From assembly GCF_900099555.1 (NCBI RefSeq), contig NZ_FMWM01000002.1, positions 1,237,629-1,301,628 on the forward strand: a stretch of DNA of 64,000 bases. Direction: 5' to 3'. Source of the stretch: Peptoniphilus raoultii. GTDB lineage: Bacteria; Bacillota; Clostridia; Tissierellales; Peptoniphilaceae. Positions 36,856 through 44,347 of this stretch are shown in pieces. Below the pieces are notes generated by a model. It did no database searches and had not been told where the DNA came from. It was given only the letters and a program-made list of their open reading frames with translations. Position numbers and translations under genes: made by a program. Within the stretch, counting starts at the first letter, position 1; each line of letters opens with the position of its first letter.

Positions 36856-37968
36856 TTATTTACCTCCGAATTCTTCTTTAACATTGTCAATTTTTACTTC
36901 TTCTCGCTTGTCATCAATGCTAACTAGGGTTAACTTTCCTTTTGGTTTTTCTAATAAGTCAGTGATATTTTCATCAAAGACTTTTTTACCTAGTAACTTA
37001 GTCATAGCTGTGATGCCAAGTAACTTCTCTTCAAAGGGATTAAATCCCAGTTCTTTTACTTTTTTTACAACTTCATCTTCATCTCGGTATTTTCTATTTG
37101 ACCTGCCTTCGACAAGTTTTAGGTTCTTCCATCTATGGCCCTTCATTGCTCTTTCTAAAGCATAGGCCTTGATATCTTTGACCCATTGTTCCAGTTCGTC
37201 TAGTTTTGGTAGAATCTCTTCAATTTCATCATCAGATAGTTCTGGTGGTAGGGTAAATTCTTCTTGTGCTAGTTTCAGGTTTTCTTCCGCTCTTTTCCTA
37301 CATTTATTCTTAGCTTTGCAAAAGATGCACCATTCTCCACAAGAGAATTCCCCCTCGCCTTTATATGCTTTCTCAGCAATCTCTCGTATGGTTTCTCCCC
37401 ACTCATATAGTTCTATCTTCTTAATTTCATAAGTTGAGATATTGCATCTTCTTGGTTGATATATATGAAGAATTACTTTCTCAATATCATAAATTCCATC
37501 GAAGAGAGTCAGAGTACCAAGTCCATATAACATGAGTTGTGAATTCTCTTTAGCATCTACTAAAACTCCTTGACCATACTTTAGATCTATTACATGAAGT
37601 TCTTTTCCTCCAACAACTACACAGTCAGCTGTACCAAAAGACTCCTTAACATATTCTGATAGGTCAAGCCTTTCTTCTACAAATACGGCTGGGCTTTCAT
37701 AACTACTTATTACTTCTGTTACATATGAGGCATATCCTTCAGTTAACTCATCCATTTCTTCATCATAAAAATCCAAATCTTCAGTAGGATCTTTGAGATC
37801 CAAGCCTAATAACTTCTTTAGTTTATATTCTGCTAAGGCATGAGCTGAGGTGCCTTCAAGGGCATAGGGACTAACTTCATCTTCATATTTTTCAGAAAGC
37901 CTAACGCTTGGTGGACAGTGGATCCAGCGTGAACTACTTGATGCAGATAATATTGCGTGATCACCCAT
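36856..37968 (-). CDS. DUF2800, Cas4/RecB-like phage nuclease
   Basis: A 370-residue protein of the DUF2800 family with a PD-(D/E)XK core (ALEGTSAHALAEYKLK, VVGGKELHVIDLKYGQG) and a cysteine set (CGEWCIFCKAKNKC) that likely holds an iron-sulfur cluster as in Cas4/AddB. It is always paired with DUF2815, as here, and probably processes DNA ends in replication or recombination. Confidence 0.88.
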   Translation of the reverse strand: MGDHAILSASSSSRWIHCPPSVRLSEKYEDEVSPYALEGTSAHALAEYKLKKLLGLDLKDPTEDLDFYDEEMDELTEGYASYVTEVISSYESPAVFVEERLDLSEYVKESFGTADCVVVGGKELHVIDLKYGQGVLVDAKENSQLMLYGLGTLTLFDGIYDIEKVILHIYQPRRCNISTYEIKKIELYEWGETIREIAEKAYKGEGEFSCGEWCIFCKAKNKCRKRAEENLKLAQEEFTLPPELSDDEIEEILPKLDELEQWVKDIKAYALERAMKGHRWKNLKLVEGRSNRKYRDEDEVVKKVKELGFNPFEEKLLGITAMTKLLGKKVFDENITDLLEKPKGKLTLVSIDDKREEVKIDNVKEEFGGK

Positions 37969-38261
37969 CAGAGTTTCTCCACATCTGCTATCAAGTCTTC
38001 ATAGTTACTTGGTTCAATCTCAGATAACTTTTTAGCTCCATACTTTTCTAAAAGTTCTCTTATCTTAGCTGTATGACCTAATCTTGATTTATCGGCTAGT
38101 ATCTTTCTAACATCTTCAATCTCATAGGTCTTTTCATTTTGTTTTACTTCCTCTTTAGGTAGTTCCTCATCACTTTCTAGTGCTGTGAGAAGGATGCCTA
38201 TACTAGATGCAAGATTCTCTGCATCTTCTTTGATTTCCATTAGTAGCTTTATTCTTGACAC
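37968..38261 (-). CDS. Small phage protein, rrp5-like annotated family
   Basis: A 97-residue helical protein; the C-terminal 50 residues (EIEDVRKILADKSRLGHTAKI, split by its charged turn, then LLEKYGAKKLSEI) are a widespread phage domain often labelled rRNA biogenesis protein rrp5 in databases, a name with no proof. GTG start with GGAG upstream. It overlaps DUF2800 by one base. Confidence 0.7.
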   Translation of the reverse strand: MSRIKLLMEIKEDAENLASSIGILLTALESDEELPKEEVKQNEKTYEIEDVRKILADKSRLGHTAKIRELLEKYGAKKLSEIEPSNYEDLIADVEKL

Positions 38262-38574
38262 TTTTTTCTCCTTTCTCTGGTTGCATTAATTCCATAGCTA
38301 TCTTCTTGGCAACAATTGAGATGGCTATTAAACTTTCTGCCATCTGTTCGTTTTTTACTAAGTCCACTTTGTTCCTCCTTTCACACTCCTTGGGACATTC
38401 ATTAAATTTTTGAGTAAGATTTCTCCTCTCATACTCCTTAGGACATTTGCCTTCATTTTGAGTAAGTTGTATCTCCTCACACTTCTTAGGACATCCTGTT
38501 TGTATTTGAGTAAGACTTCTTCCCTCATATTCCTTAGGACATCTAGTAAGTTTTTGAGTAATTATTTTTTCCAA
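38203..38574 (-). CDS. Repeat-containing small protein (four 16-residue units)
   Basis: From TTG at 38574 the frame codes for 123 residues: four tandem units of exactly 16 residues (consensus LTQxxxxCPKEYERRN, residues 5-68), then a helical part MDLVKNEQMAESLIAISIVA-like. The helical part alone has a better start, GTG at 38367 with AGGAGG, giving 54 residues, and resembles small proteins at this place in related phages. Differences between units 3 and 4 are mostly synonymous, which supports coding of the repeats. Cys pairs hint at metal binding. Function unknown. Confidence 0.6.
   Translation of the reverse strand: MEKIITQKLTRCPKEYEGRSLTQIQTGCPKKCEEIQLTQNEGKCPKEYERRNLTQKFNECPKECERRNKVDLVKNEQMAESLIAISIVAKKIAMELMQPEKGEKSVKNKATNGNQRRCRESCI
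38371..38562 (-). repeat. Four tandem 48-bp repeats
   Basis: Four units of 48 bases, each beginning CTTACTCAA (or ATTACTCAA) and containing TGTCCTAAGGAGT with the near-palindrome TCCTAAGGA. The 12 bases between these blocks vary. They can be read as protein repeats or as DNA iterons. Confidence 0.8.
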
Positions 38575-39080
38575 GGTCTCAATTTCTCTTGAATCTTTGG
38601 TAAATGCTTATTTTTGATGTTATTAACTGTTTTTTGGGATATTCCTACTACTTCTGCGACTTCTCTTTCTTTCATTTCGTAGAGAAAAAGTAGTTTTAGA
38701 ACTTTTTTATCTCTTTCAGAAAATTCACTAATGACTTCTAAGAATGCTTCTTCTAGAAGTTTGTACGTTACTATGTCCTCAGTATTTTTAACGCTAGTTA
38801 CTTCAAAGTCGTATTCTTCTTCAGCAACATCAAGGGATAAGGGAAGACCATATTCTTTTGTTTCGACAAATCCTGTTTCTAAGCTTCCTGCTTGGACGTA
38901 GTTTCCATTTTTCTCAGCCGCTGTTTTAATTCTTTCTTTATCCTGTAGCCCTTCTAAATTCTTGTAGGCTCTTTGGATTCTCTTTTTTTCTCTCCAGATT
39001 GGTTTCATATATTCTTTGTAGACTTCTTCACTAACTTCGATTTCTTTGCCATTTATTTCTAAATATCTTTTCTTTGCCAT
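38562..39080 (-). CDS. Phage sigma factor-like protein
   Basis: A 172-residue protein. The C-terminal 60 residues are a sigma-70 region 4 (FSERDKKVLKLLFLYEMKERE, VAEVVGISQKTVNNIKNKHLP). The N-terminal half is charged and has no clear region 2. Proteins of this type probably steer host RNA polymerase to phage promoters. Strong AAGGAGG ribosome site. It follows the large hairpin structure at 39107-39198. Confidence 0.82.
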   Translation of the reverse strand: MAKKRYLEINGKEIEVSEEVYKEYMKPIWREKKRIQRAYKNLEGLQDKERIKTAAEKNGNYVQAGSLETGFVETKEYGLPLSLDVAEEEYDFEVTSVKNTEDIVTYKLLEEAFLEVISEFSERDKKVLKLLFLYEMKEREVAEVVGISQKTVNNIKNKHLPKIQEKLRPWKK

Positions 39081-39106
39081 CTTTTGCCTCCTTGCAAAAT
39101 CTCTAG

Positions 39107-39198
39107 ATCCGCAAGAAGGCCATCCGTAAAAACAAAAAAAGACGGCAATAGAAAACCATGGTTTGGTTTTCCGACTGCCGTCTAGCGTTCTTGCGGAT
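39107..39198 (-). terminator. Nested hairpin with strong terminator
   Basis: Three nested inverted repeats: ATCCGCAAGAA (39107-39117) with TTCTTGCGGAT (39188-39198), AGACGGCA (39140-39147) with TGCCGTCT (39176-39183), and GAAAACCA (39151-39158) with TGGTTTTC (39164-39171). On the minus strand the middle stem runs straight into seven T and is a textbook terminator; the outer stem encloses it. Confidence 0.8.
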
Positions 39199-39203
39199 AT
39201 CTT

Positions 39204-39338
39204 TTACTTATTTAAAATTTTAATTTCGCCTTTAACTACATAGGCTATGGTTGTACTTTTACCTCGTCTGATAGTTAGCTTTTTCTTGTCTTCACTAATA
39301 TCACAGACTCTTTTTCCTTCTTTGTTCCTTATTTCTAT
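39204..39338 (-). CDS. Short phage protein, 44 aa, ATA start
   Basis: A frame of 44 codons behind AAGGAGGTGATCC, starting at ATA (39336-39338): IEIRNKEGKRVCDISEDKKK, continuing LTIRRGKSTTIAYVVKG. Small proteins of this pattern (M-x-I-x-N-K-x-G) occur at this place in related phages and begin with ATG. No other start codon fits the ribosome site. Function unknown. Confidence 0.55.
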   Translation of the reverse strand: MEIRNKEGKRVCDISEDKKKLTIRRGKSTTIAYVVKGEIKILNK

Positions 39339-39363
39339 AGGATCACCTCCTTAGTATATAAAA

Positions 39364-39402
39364 ATAGCCAGATGAGTTTCCTTCGAATACTCATCCGGCT
39401 AT
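39364..39402 (-). terminator. Terminator after the zinc-ribbon gene
   Basis: ATAGCCAGATGAGT and ACTCATCCGGCTAT arms (one mismatch, 14 bp) around an 11-base loop. On the minus strand four T follow. It ends the short transcript of the 54-residue protein or acts as an attenuator. Confidence 0.75.
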
Positions 39403-39415
39403 TTGATAGTTACAT

Positions 39416-39580
39416 TTACTTCTTTGCTCGGTATGGTTTTTTCTTATTTTTGTTTGATATTTCCAGTGTTGAGATTTTCCCACAGTGTGGACATTTTGCT
39501 GCTATCTCTATTTTCTCTAAAGGAATTCTTGATACATCAAAAAATCTCTTTTTACAGACTGGACATGCCATTTGTTCCAT
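39416..39580 (-). CDS. Small zinc-ribbon protein, 54 aa
   Basis: Frame of 54 codons with an AAGGAGG ribosome site: MEQMACPVCKKRFFDVSRIP, later AAKCPHCGKIS. Two CxxC pairs 21 residues apart form a zinc ribbon like that of phage Com-type translational regulators; the tail is lysine-rich. It is the first gene after the repressor cassette, so it belongs to the early region. Confidence 0.7.
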   Translation of the reverse strand: MEQMACPVCKKRFFDVSRIPLEKIEIAAKCPHCGKISTLEISNKNKKKPYRAKK

Positions 39581-39602
39581 AATACCTCCTTATCTTTCCT
39601 TG

Positions 39603-39618
39603 TTAGCTTCTTTGCTAA
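39603..39618. promoter_or_regulatory. Second candidate XRE operator
   Basis: TTAGC-N6-GCTAA, the same arms and spacing as the palindrome at the XRE promoter (40832-40849). It lies between the immA terminator and the zinc-ribbon gene. No clear -10 box is seen next to it. Confidence 0.45.
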
Positions 39619-39631
39619 TTTCTTTCTTAAA

Positions 39632-39654
39632 AAAATATAGCTAAGCTATATTTT
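39632..39654 (-). terminator. Terminator at the immA 3' end
   Basis: AAAATATAGCT and AGCTATATTTT form an 11-bp AU-rich stem overlapping the immA stop codon, followed by T on the minus strand. Confidence 0.6.
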
Positions 39655-40438
39655 AAAAACTAAATTCGTTATATAGTTCTTTTGTTAATTCAAAGTCATT
39701 AGGAGCATAGCCTAATACTTTTAATCGAACTAATGCTGCTGTTTTTGATACTTGGAATTGCTCTGATACTTTCATGATGAAATCAAATAGATAAGTTTCA
39801 TCCTTAATGTGCTTATCATAACCTAGATAGTATAGATACTTTATAATCGCTTTTTTATTCATCAAAAGACAAGAAGCAAATGTATTCGCCTGCCATTCTA
39901 TTGTATCCATAAATCCCCAGCGTTTATTTTTCTTCTTATTAACATCGCCAGTTCGACAAGCTAGTGAAGCAGGCTTTTCTTCTTCATTAAAAAAAGATAG
40001 TTGGTTTGGATCTCTATAGAATACACACGGATGGATTACTCCATGTCCACATTCATGAGCTAGGGTAAACCTTCTAAACCCCTTATCTCTTGGATTGTCT
40101 AATTGTTTATCTATTAGAATAGTATTGGCTCTATCTGTTAGATATTCTAATTCCCATTGTCCCGTTTTTATATTTGGCATTAGGCTTTTCATTGTTCTTA
40201 TTACTTGGTCATCATTAAAGACCATCATTCCTGCATAGCATCCGTTGTTAGATAAGTAGGCATACTCCACATTAAATCCTAGATCAAATTCTGCCAGTCC
40301 TTCAATATCTACTGCTTCAAAATTTTCGATTGCAGATGGACAATATTTGTTGAGAATATTTTCAGTCAGTTCTTCAATTTGATGTAAAGTAATAAATGGA
40401 GCACCTGTACTCGATTTACTAAAATTGTATTGATACAT
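39653..40438 (-). CDS. immA: ImmA/IrrE-type metallopeptidase
   Basis: A 261-residue zinc protease with LAHECGHG (HECGH 128-132) and a downstream EWQANTFASCLLM motif giving the third ligand. ImmA proteases cut their partner XRE repressor on induction. The gene follows the XRE gene by 2 bases. The last 60 residues are helical and may contact the repressor. Confidence 0.93.
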   Translation of the reverse strand: MYQYNFSKSSTGAPFITLHQIEELTENILNKYCPSAIENFEAVDIEGLAEFDLGFNVEYAYLSNNGCYAGMMVFNDDQVIRTMKSLMPNIKTGQWELEYLTDRANTILIDKQLDNPRDKGFRRFTLAHECGHGVIHPCVFYRDPNQLSFFNEEEKPASLACRTGDVNKKKNKRWGFMDTIEWQANTFASCLLMNKKAIIKYLYYLGYDKHIKDETYLFDFIMKVSEQFQVSKTAALVRLKVLGYAPNDFELTKELYNEFSF

Positions 40439-40440
40439 GC

Positions 40441-40812
40441 CTACCTCTCTTTTTCAATTTCTTCAATGAATTTTATCCATTCTTCTTCTTTAACATCTAA
40501 GTCTCTAGCCTTTCTCAAAGCTACACTTACACCTTTAGTCTTTAAAATATACTCTGGCAAATCAGGTGCCACCGTATTTCTTTGCTTTCCAGCTAAATCC
40601 ATCATAATGGATGATTCTTCTTCATCCAAGTTTAATATTTTAGCAATTTGGTTCAACCTCTCTAAGTCAAAGGAATCTCTTTTTCCTTTCTCTACATCGC
40701 TTAGATACGGTGAGGAAATATTAAGCCTGTCCGCCATATCCTTTAAGGTGATTCTTAAATCCTTTCTCTTCTGAGAAATAAAATTCCCAAAAGTCAGTTC
40801 GTGATTGTTCAT
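40441..40812 (-). CDS. XRE family repressor
   Basis: A 123-residue protein with an N-terminal helix-turn-helix of the Cro/cI type (RITLKDMADRLNISSPYLSDV), KGKRDSFDLERLNQIAKIL and a C-terminal helical part with GLRD-like RKARDLDVKEEEWIKFI. It pairs with ImmA as in ICEBs1-like switches. A palindrome at its transcription start suggests autoregulation. It runs in the same direction as the early genes, not opposite as in classic lysogeny switches. Confidence 0.9.
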   Translation of the reverse strand: MNNHELTFGNFISQKRKDLRITLKDMADRLNISSPYLSDVEKGKRDSFDLERLNQIAKILNLDEEESSIMMDLAGKQRNTVAPDLPEYILKTKGVSVALRKARDLDVKEEEWIKFIEEIEKER

Positions 40813-40831
40813 GATTACCTCCTATTACTTT

Positions 40832-40885
40832 ATTAGCTAATCTGCTAATATAAAATATTATACATCTTTGTTTTTCTTAAGTCAA
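40832..40885 (-). promoter_or_regulatory. XRE/immA promoter and operator
   Basis: On the minus strand a -35 TTGACT (40880-40885) and a -10 TATAAT (40857-40862) are 17 bases apart. A perfect palindrome ATTAGC-N6-GCTAAT (40832-40849) sits at the expected transcription start. Confidence 0.82.
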
Positions 40886-40919
40886 TAGCCTACCATAAGT
40901 CCTTTGTAAGTAAAAAAAA

Positions 40920-41010
40920 TTGATAGTGTTGTGAAAAAATGGTATAATTCAGCTTATGTTTGAAAATATGAAAAAGGGATGTTACGGAAACACCCCCGCA
41001 ACATCCCTTT
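40920..41010 (+). other. Rightward promoter followed by a long hairpin
   Basis: The 455 bases between the XRE gene and the next gene hold a TTGATA/TATAAT promoter (40920-40925 and 40943-40948, 17-base spacer) pointing right. After it comes a 14-bp hairpin with one mismatch (AAAGGGATGTT at 40973-40983 with AACATCCCTTT at 41000-41010). No T run follows and no convincing gene was found; a 57-codon frame starting at 40959 lacks a ribosome site. Nothing more is seen until the promoter of the next gene. Confidence 0.55.
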
Positions 41011-41207
41011 CACTATGCATGACACATTATACTTTTACGACTGATTATGCACTAATACTTAGCTACCACACTATATATTTGTGCACTTTTTTAAAGATTT
41101 TTCCTCAGTTAATTTCTAGCTGAATCCTTATTGTAGGCGTAATTTGTACTACCGTTACAAGAGCATTGACATCCAGGACCTGATTGTTTTGTTTCTAGTC
41201 TATTCAA

Positions 41208-41236
41208 TTGCTATTTATAGAATAAAGGAGTATAAT
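41208..41236 (+). promoter_or_regulatory. Promoter of the membrane-anchored protein gene
   Basis: TTGCTA (41208-41213) and TATAAT (41231-41236), 17 bases apart, 31 bases before the start codon. Confidence 0.65.
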
Positions 41237-41267
41237 ACATGTAGTAATTGGAGGTGGGGAGAAAATA

Positions 41268-41882
41268 ATGAAAAGAAAATATCTTATTTTACCAGTTTTT
41301 ATCGTTGTAATTATACTTCTATTATTTTCTATTAATAAATTTTCAGGTTATAAAAATATCAAATCTACTGAGTCTAATATGAATAATTCTAAATTAACGT
41401 CTAATGATAACTTGGATGAATTCGATAGAAGTAAGGAAGATATTGCAATAGATCAAAAGATTTCTCAACAACGCAAGAAAAATGAAAAGACATATAAAGA
41501 AGATGGAATTTCTGGTACTTTTGTCGCTGGAAGTGGATTAGCTCCAAAAAGATCAAAAGAAGATTTTGTATCTATAATGAATGGGCTTAGCAAGTACATT
41601 GATGAGCATCCTGATCTTTATCCAAAATATGATGAGTTCTCTGAAGAAATGACTGTAGGCACTTCAGTAGACCCTAGATTTGAAAAATTAATTTATGGAG
41701 AACCACGAGCTAATAGCGAGTTAATAGCTAATGTCGACAAATCTGATTTGATTGTTATGGAAGCACGAAGACTTGATGGCAATTATGATGATGTCCTTAT
41801 GCAAAAAAATACTGATGGAGTTTGGGAAGTTTTATTTGTTGGCAATTACTATTCGATTAAAGATGATTTATTTAAGAAATAG
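41268..41882 (+). CDS. Membrane-anchored extracellular protein, unknown
   Basis: A 204-residue protein: a short basic start, one membrane helix (residues 6-24, ILPVFIVVIILLLFSI), then a polar, lysine-rich outer part without cysteines. The C-terminal 100 residues look globular. No lipobox is present, so it would be held by its N-terminal helix. No family recognised. It lies at the right flank of the prophage with its own promoter and terminator. Confidence 0.75.
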   Translation: MKRKYLILPVFIVVIILLLFSINKFSGYKNIKSTESNMNNSKLTSNDNLDEFDRSKEDIAIDQKISQQRKKNEKTYKEDGISGTFVAGSGLAPKRSKEDFVSIMNGLSKYIDEHPDLYPKYDEFSEEMTVGTSVDPRFEKLIYGEPRANSELIANVDKSDLIVMEARRLDGNYDDVLMQKNTDGVWEVLFVGNYYSIKDDLFKK

Positions 41883-41916
41883 ATTGTTTTTTAATTTTTA
41901 AAATATAAGATTATCT

Positions 41917-41954
41917 AAAGTAATGGGACATCATATACTCCCATTACTTTTTTT
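41917..41954 (+). terminator. Terminator after the membrane-anchored protein
   Basis: AAAGTAATGGGA and TCCCATTACTTT, a perfect 12-bp stem, followed by T on the plus strand. Confidence 0.85.
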
Positions 41955-42038
41955 GTTCCACCTATCTATAACTTTGTCGATCCTTCATGAGTATTGAATA
42001 GTTTTTTATGCTCAGCCCTCTGAAACATTAAAAAAGTA

Positions 42039-43145
42039 CTATACATATTCATGCTCTTTAACTTTTCTAATAAATCCATAAAGGATCAACTCACTTATCA
42101 AAAATAATAAGACGAGAAATAACACCAGTTTTATCCCCACATAGATGAAATTTTCAATTTTAAAAATTTCAGAAGGTAAGTAGTTAACGAAAATCATATG
42201 ACTCTTATTTCTAAATAATTTCAACAAAGTAAACTGCCATGCACCCAATAAAACCATTAGACCATAACCCACTTTGACGCTTTTACTTAGAATACTGATA
42301 ATTAAACTAATATTTACTATGACAAGTGTTTCTATATAAGCAATAAGGATTTGCATTATAAATGTTTTATATATGCTCCAGGATGTCGTTGCTAAAAAAT
42401 ATTTAGGTATTGTTTGAATATTTAGATGGTATCCATTTAGGCTATACCTACTCCAAACAAATAAGTAGAGAAGTACGATCCCAAAGATGAACATACCAGT
42501 TGAAAGTTCATAGGCATTAATCCAATTGATTTTATTAATTTGGTCTTTTCCATATTTTGTGCTGATATTTATTTCATGAAATCCCGATCTTTTACTTTTA
42601 TGGTAAATAGGGATTGACATGAGCATAATAAATAGCCATATTACATAAAGTGTTTGTGGGAAAAGCGTATCGATAACTTTCCAACCTTCGACATAACCAT
42701 CTTGTAATGATTGTAAAGTAGGTGTTTTTCCTGAATCTTGTGATTCAATAAGTTTCGCCCTTTCACCAAAAAACTTTTTATTGGCATTTTCAAGAGTATT
42801 CCAATTTTCCCCATATACTCTTTTTATCTTCTCTACAATAAACTGATCTTGAACATCAATCGTATTTCGTTCGGAGACATCAGCATCTATATATTTTTTT
42901 ATCATTGTAGAAATTGATTCATTAGACAATTTAGTATCTTCAATAAAAAATCTCCATTCTGTTCCATCACTAATTTCCATATTTTCTTGATATAAATATT
43001 CTTTTGAGACACTGAAAAGGCCGGATAGGATGATGAAGATAATGGCTATTCCGTAAACAAAAACAATTTTTTCTCTTAAGAGCGTTTTTAAGTTTTCATT
43101 GTGGAGTGTATTTAACTTTTTCATTCCTGATCCCTCCTTAAACAT
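42039..43145 (-). CDS. ABC transporter permease
   Basis: A 368-residue ABC-2 type membrane protein: one N-terminal helix, a large extracellular loop (about 50-155, rich in charged residues), then five to six helices. It is the last of three genes, overlapping the other permease by 8 bases. Together they form an exporter or a bacitracin/lantibiotic-type resistance transporter; the large loop is typical of such systems. The substrate is not predictable. Confidence 0.8.
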   Translation of the reverse strand: MFKEGSGMKKLNTLHNENLKTLLREKIVFVYGIAIIFIILSGLFSVSKEYLYQENMEISDGTEWRFFIEDTKLSNESISTMIKKYIDADVSERNTIDVQDQFIVEKIKRVYGENWNTLENANKKFFGERAKLIESQDSGKTPTLQSLQDGYVEGWKVIDTLFPQTLYVIWLFIMLMSIPIYHKSKRSGFHEINISTKYGKDQINKINWINAYELSTGMFIFGIVLLYLFVWSRYSLNGYHLNIQTIPKYFLATTSWSIYKTFIMQILIAYIETLVIVNISLIISILSKSVKVGYGLMVLLGAWQFTLLKLFRNKSHMIFVNYLPSEIFKIENFIYVGIKLVLFLVLLFLISELILYGFIRKVKEHEYV

Positions 43146-44346
43146 AATAATTTCTCAATAACCATTTACTAGCAAATTCGAGAATAAGAATGTATAGACA
43201 GCCAACTAGTATTGTTACAAACCCATACGGAACTATCTGATCTCCTATAAAAAAAAGTTTATTCGTACTCAATATCCCACGAATAAAATTTTGCGGAAGT
43301 AGATTGAATACTACTTCAGAAGTGTTAGCCAGCCAATTAGATTTATATGTTAACAACACTTCTAATAAAGTAAATACTACAATTGTTCCTTTATCGTTTT
43401 TTAATAACAAAGATAAAAAGGATATAAAATATACATAAATAAACGTAGCTAGTAACCCTACTGCTATCTTAAATAATATCCCTTGCCATACTTTGAGAGA
43501 AAAGATATTCATTGAATCAATAAATTGTATGGACGAATTCCAACCGTGAAGTCCATAAATAACACCTACAATTAGAAGAATTGATAAAATATACATTAAG
43601 TATATACTTGCTCCAAATAGCAATTGAGCGAATATTTTATGACCATATAATTTCTTTCTTGATTCTCGATTATAAAGCGTAATTTCACTCATGCCTACCG
43701 TTGAATTTTTTTGAAATGCAGATGCAAAGAGGACACTTAAAAAAATCGCAAAACCCCACCAAGTCTGTTCTAAAGAATTCGAAAACGCCTGCCACCCCAT
43801 ATTATACGCATAATAGAAAGGTTCTTCGACCGCCTTCGCTTTGGAATATATTAATTTATACTCTTGGTCAGAATACGGCGTTTCTGTCCTTTTAAGCACT
43901 TCAATAACTGTCTTTGGCCAATTAACATAAAAATCTTCCATTTCTTGTTCTGTCAAATTCATGTCTATATAGGTCGTTAAAATATCTTGTCCATAGGGAG
44001 CATTTAACGTCATGAATAGAAAATCTTGTGGATAGACTAATTTTAATCCAAGTTTCCTATCCTCTGTTCGAGTTCCTTCGATATATGGTTTCCCATTACT
44101 TCTATCATAACGTTCTTTTTCTTTAAGCATGTATTCTTTGGTGACATATCCATCCGAAACTTTGGCTTGTTCTGATAATATTTTCCATCCACCTATACCA
44201 CTATAAAATTCACCATTGTTGTCTATAATATCGACACTTGATATGGAGACAATGGAGGATAGTATGATAAGAAAAAAAATAACAAGCAATATGGCACTAT
44301 TGCTATGTATGATTTTTTTAAGCTCTAACCTTGTTAATCCTTTCAT
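43138..44346 (-). CDS. ABC transporter permease
   Basis: A 402-residue membrane protein of the same layout as its neighbour: first helix (13-33), an extracellular domain of about 150 residues, and about six helices with an NRESRKKLYGHKIFAQ cytoplasmic loop that likely contacts the ATPase. The two permeases probably form a heterodimer. Confidence 0.82.
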   Translation of the reverse strand: MKGLTRLELKKIIHSNSAILLVIFFLIILSSIVSISSVDIIDNNGEFYSGIGGWKILSEQAKVSDGYVTKEYMLKEKERYDRSNGKPYIEGTRTEDRKLGLKLVYPQDFLFMTLNAPYGQDILTTYIDMNLTEQEMEDFYVNWPKTVIEVLKRTETPYSDQEYKLIYSKAKAVEEPFYYAYNMGWQAFSNSLEQTWWGFAIFLSVLFASAFQKNSTVGMSEITLYNRESRKKLYGHKIFAQLLFGASIYLMYILSILLIVGVIYGLHGWNSSIQFIDSMNIFSLKVWQGILFKIAVGLLATFIYVYFISFLSLLLKNDKGTIVVFTLLEVLLTYKSNWLANTSEVVFNLLPQNFIRGILSTNKLFFIGDQIVPYGFVTILVGCLYILILEFASKWLLRNYYV

Positions 44347-44347
44347 A

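Noticed and set aside
38371-38562. 48-bp repeats as a CRISPR array
   Set aside because: Repeats are adjacent, with only 12 variable bases per unit, no spacers of normal length and no cas genes.
41144-41335. Plus-strand frame starting before the membrane-anchored protein
   Set aside because: It overlaps the promoter and start of a better gene in another frame and has no ribosome site.
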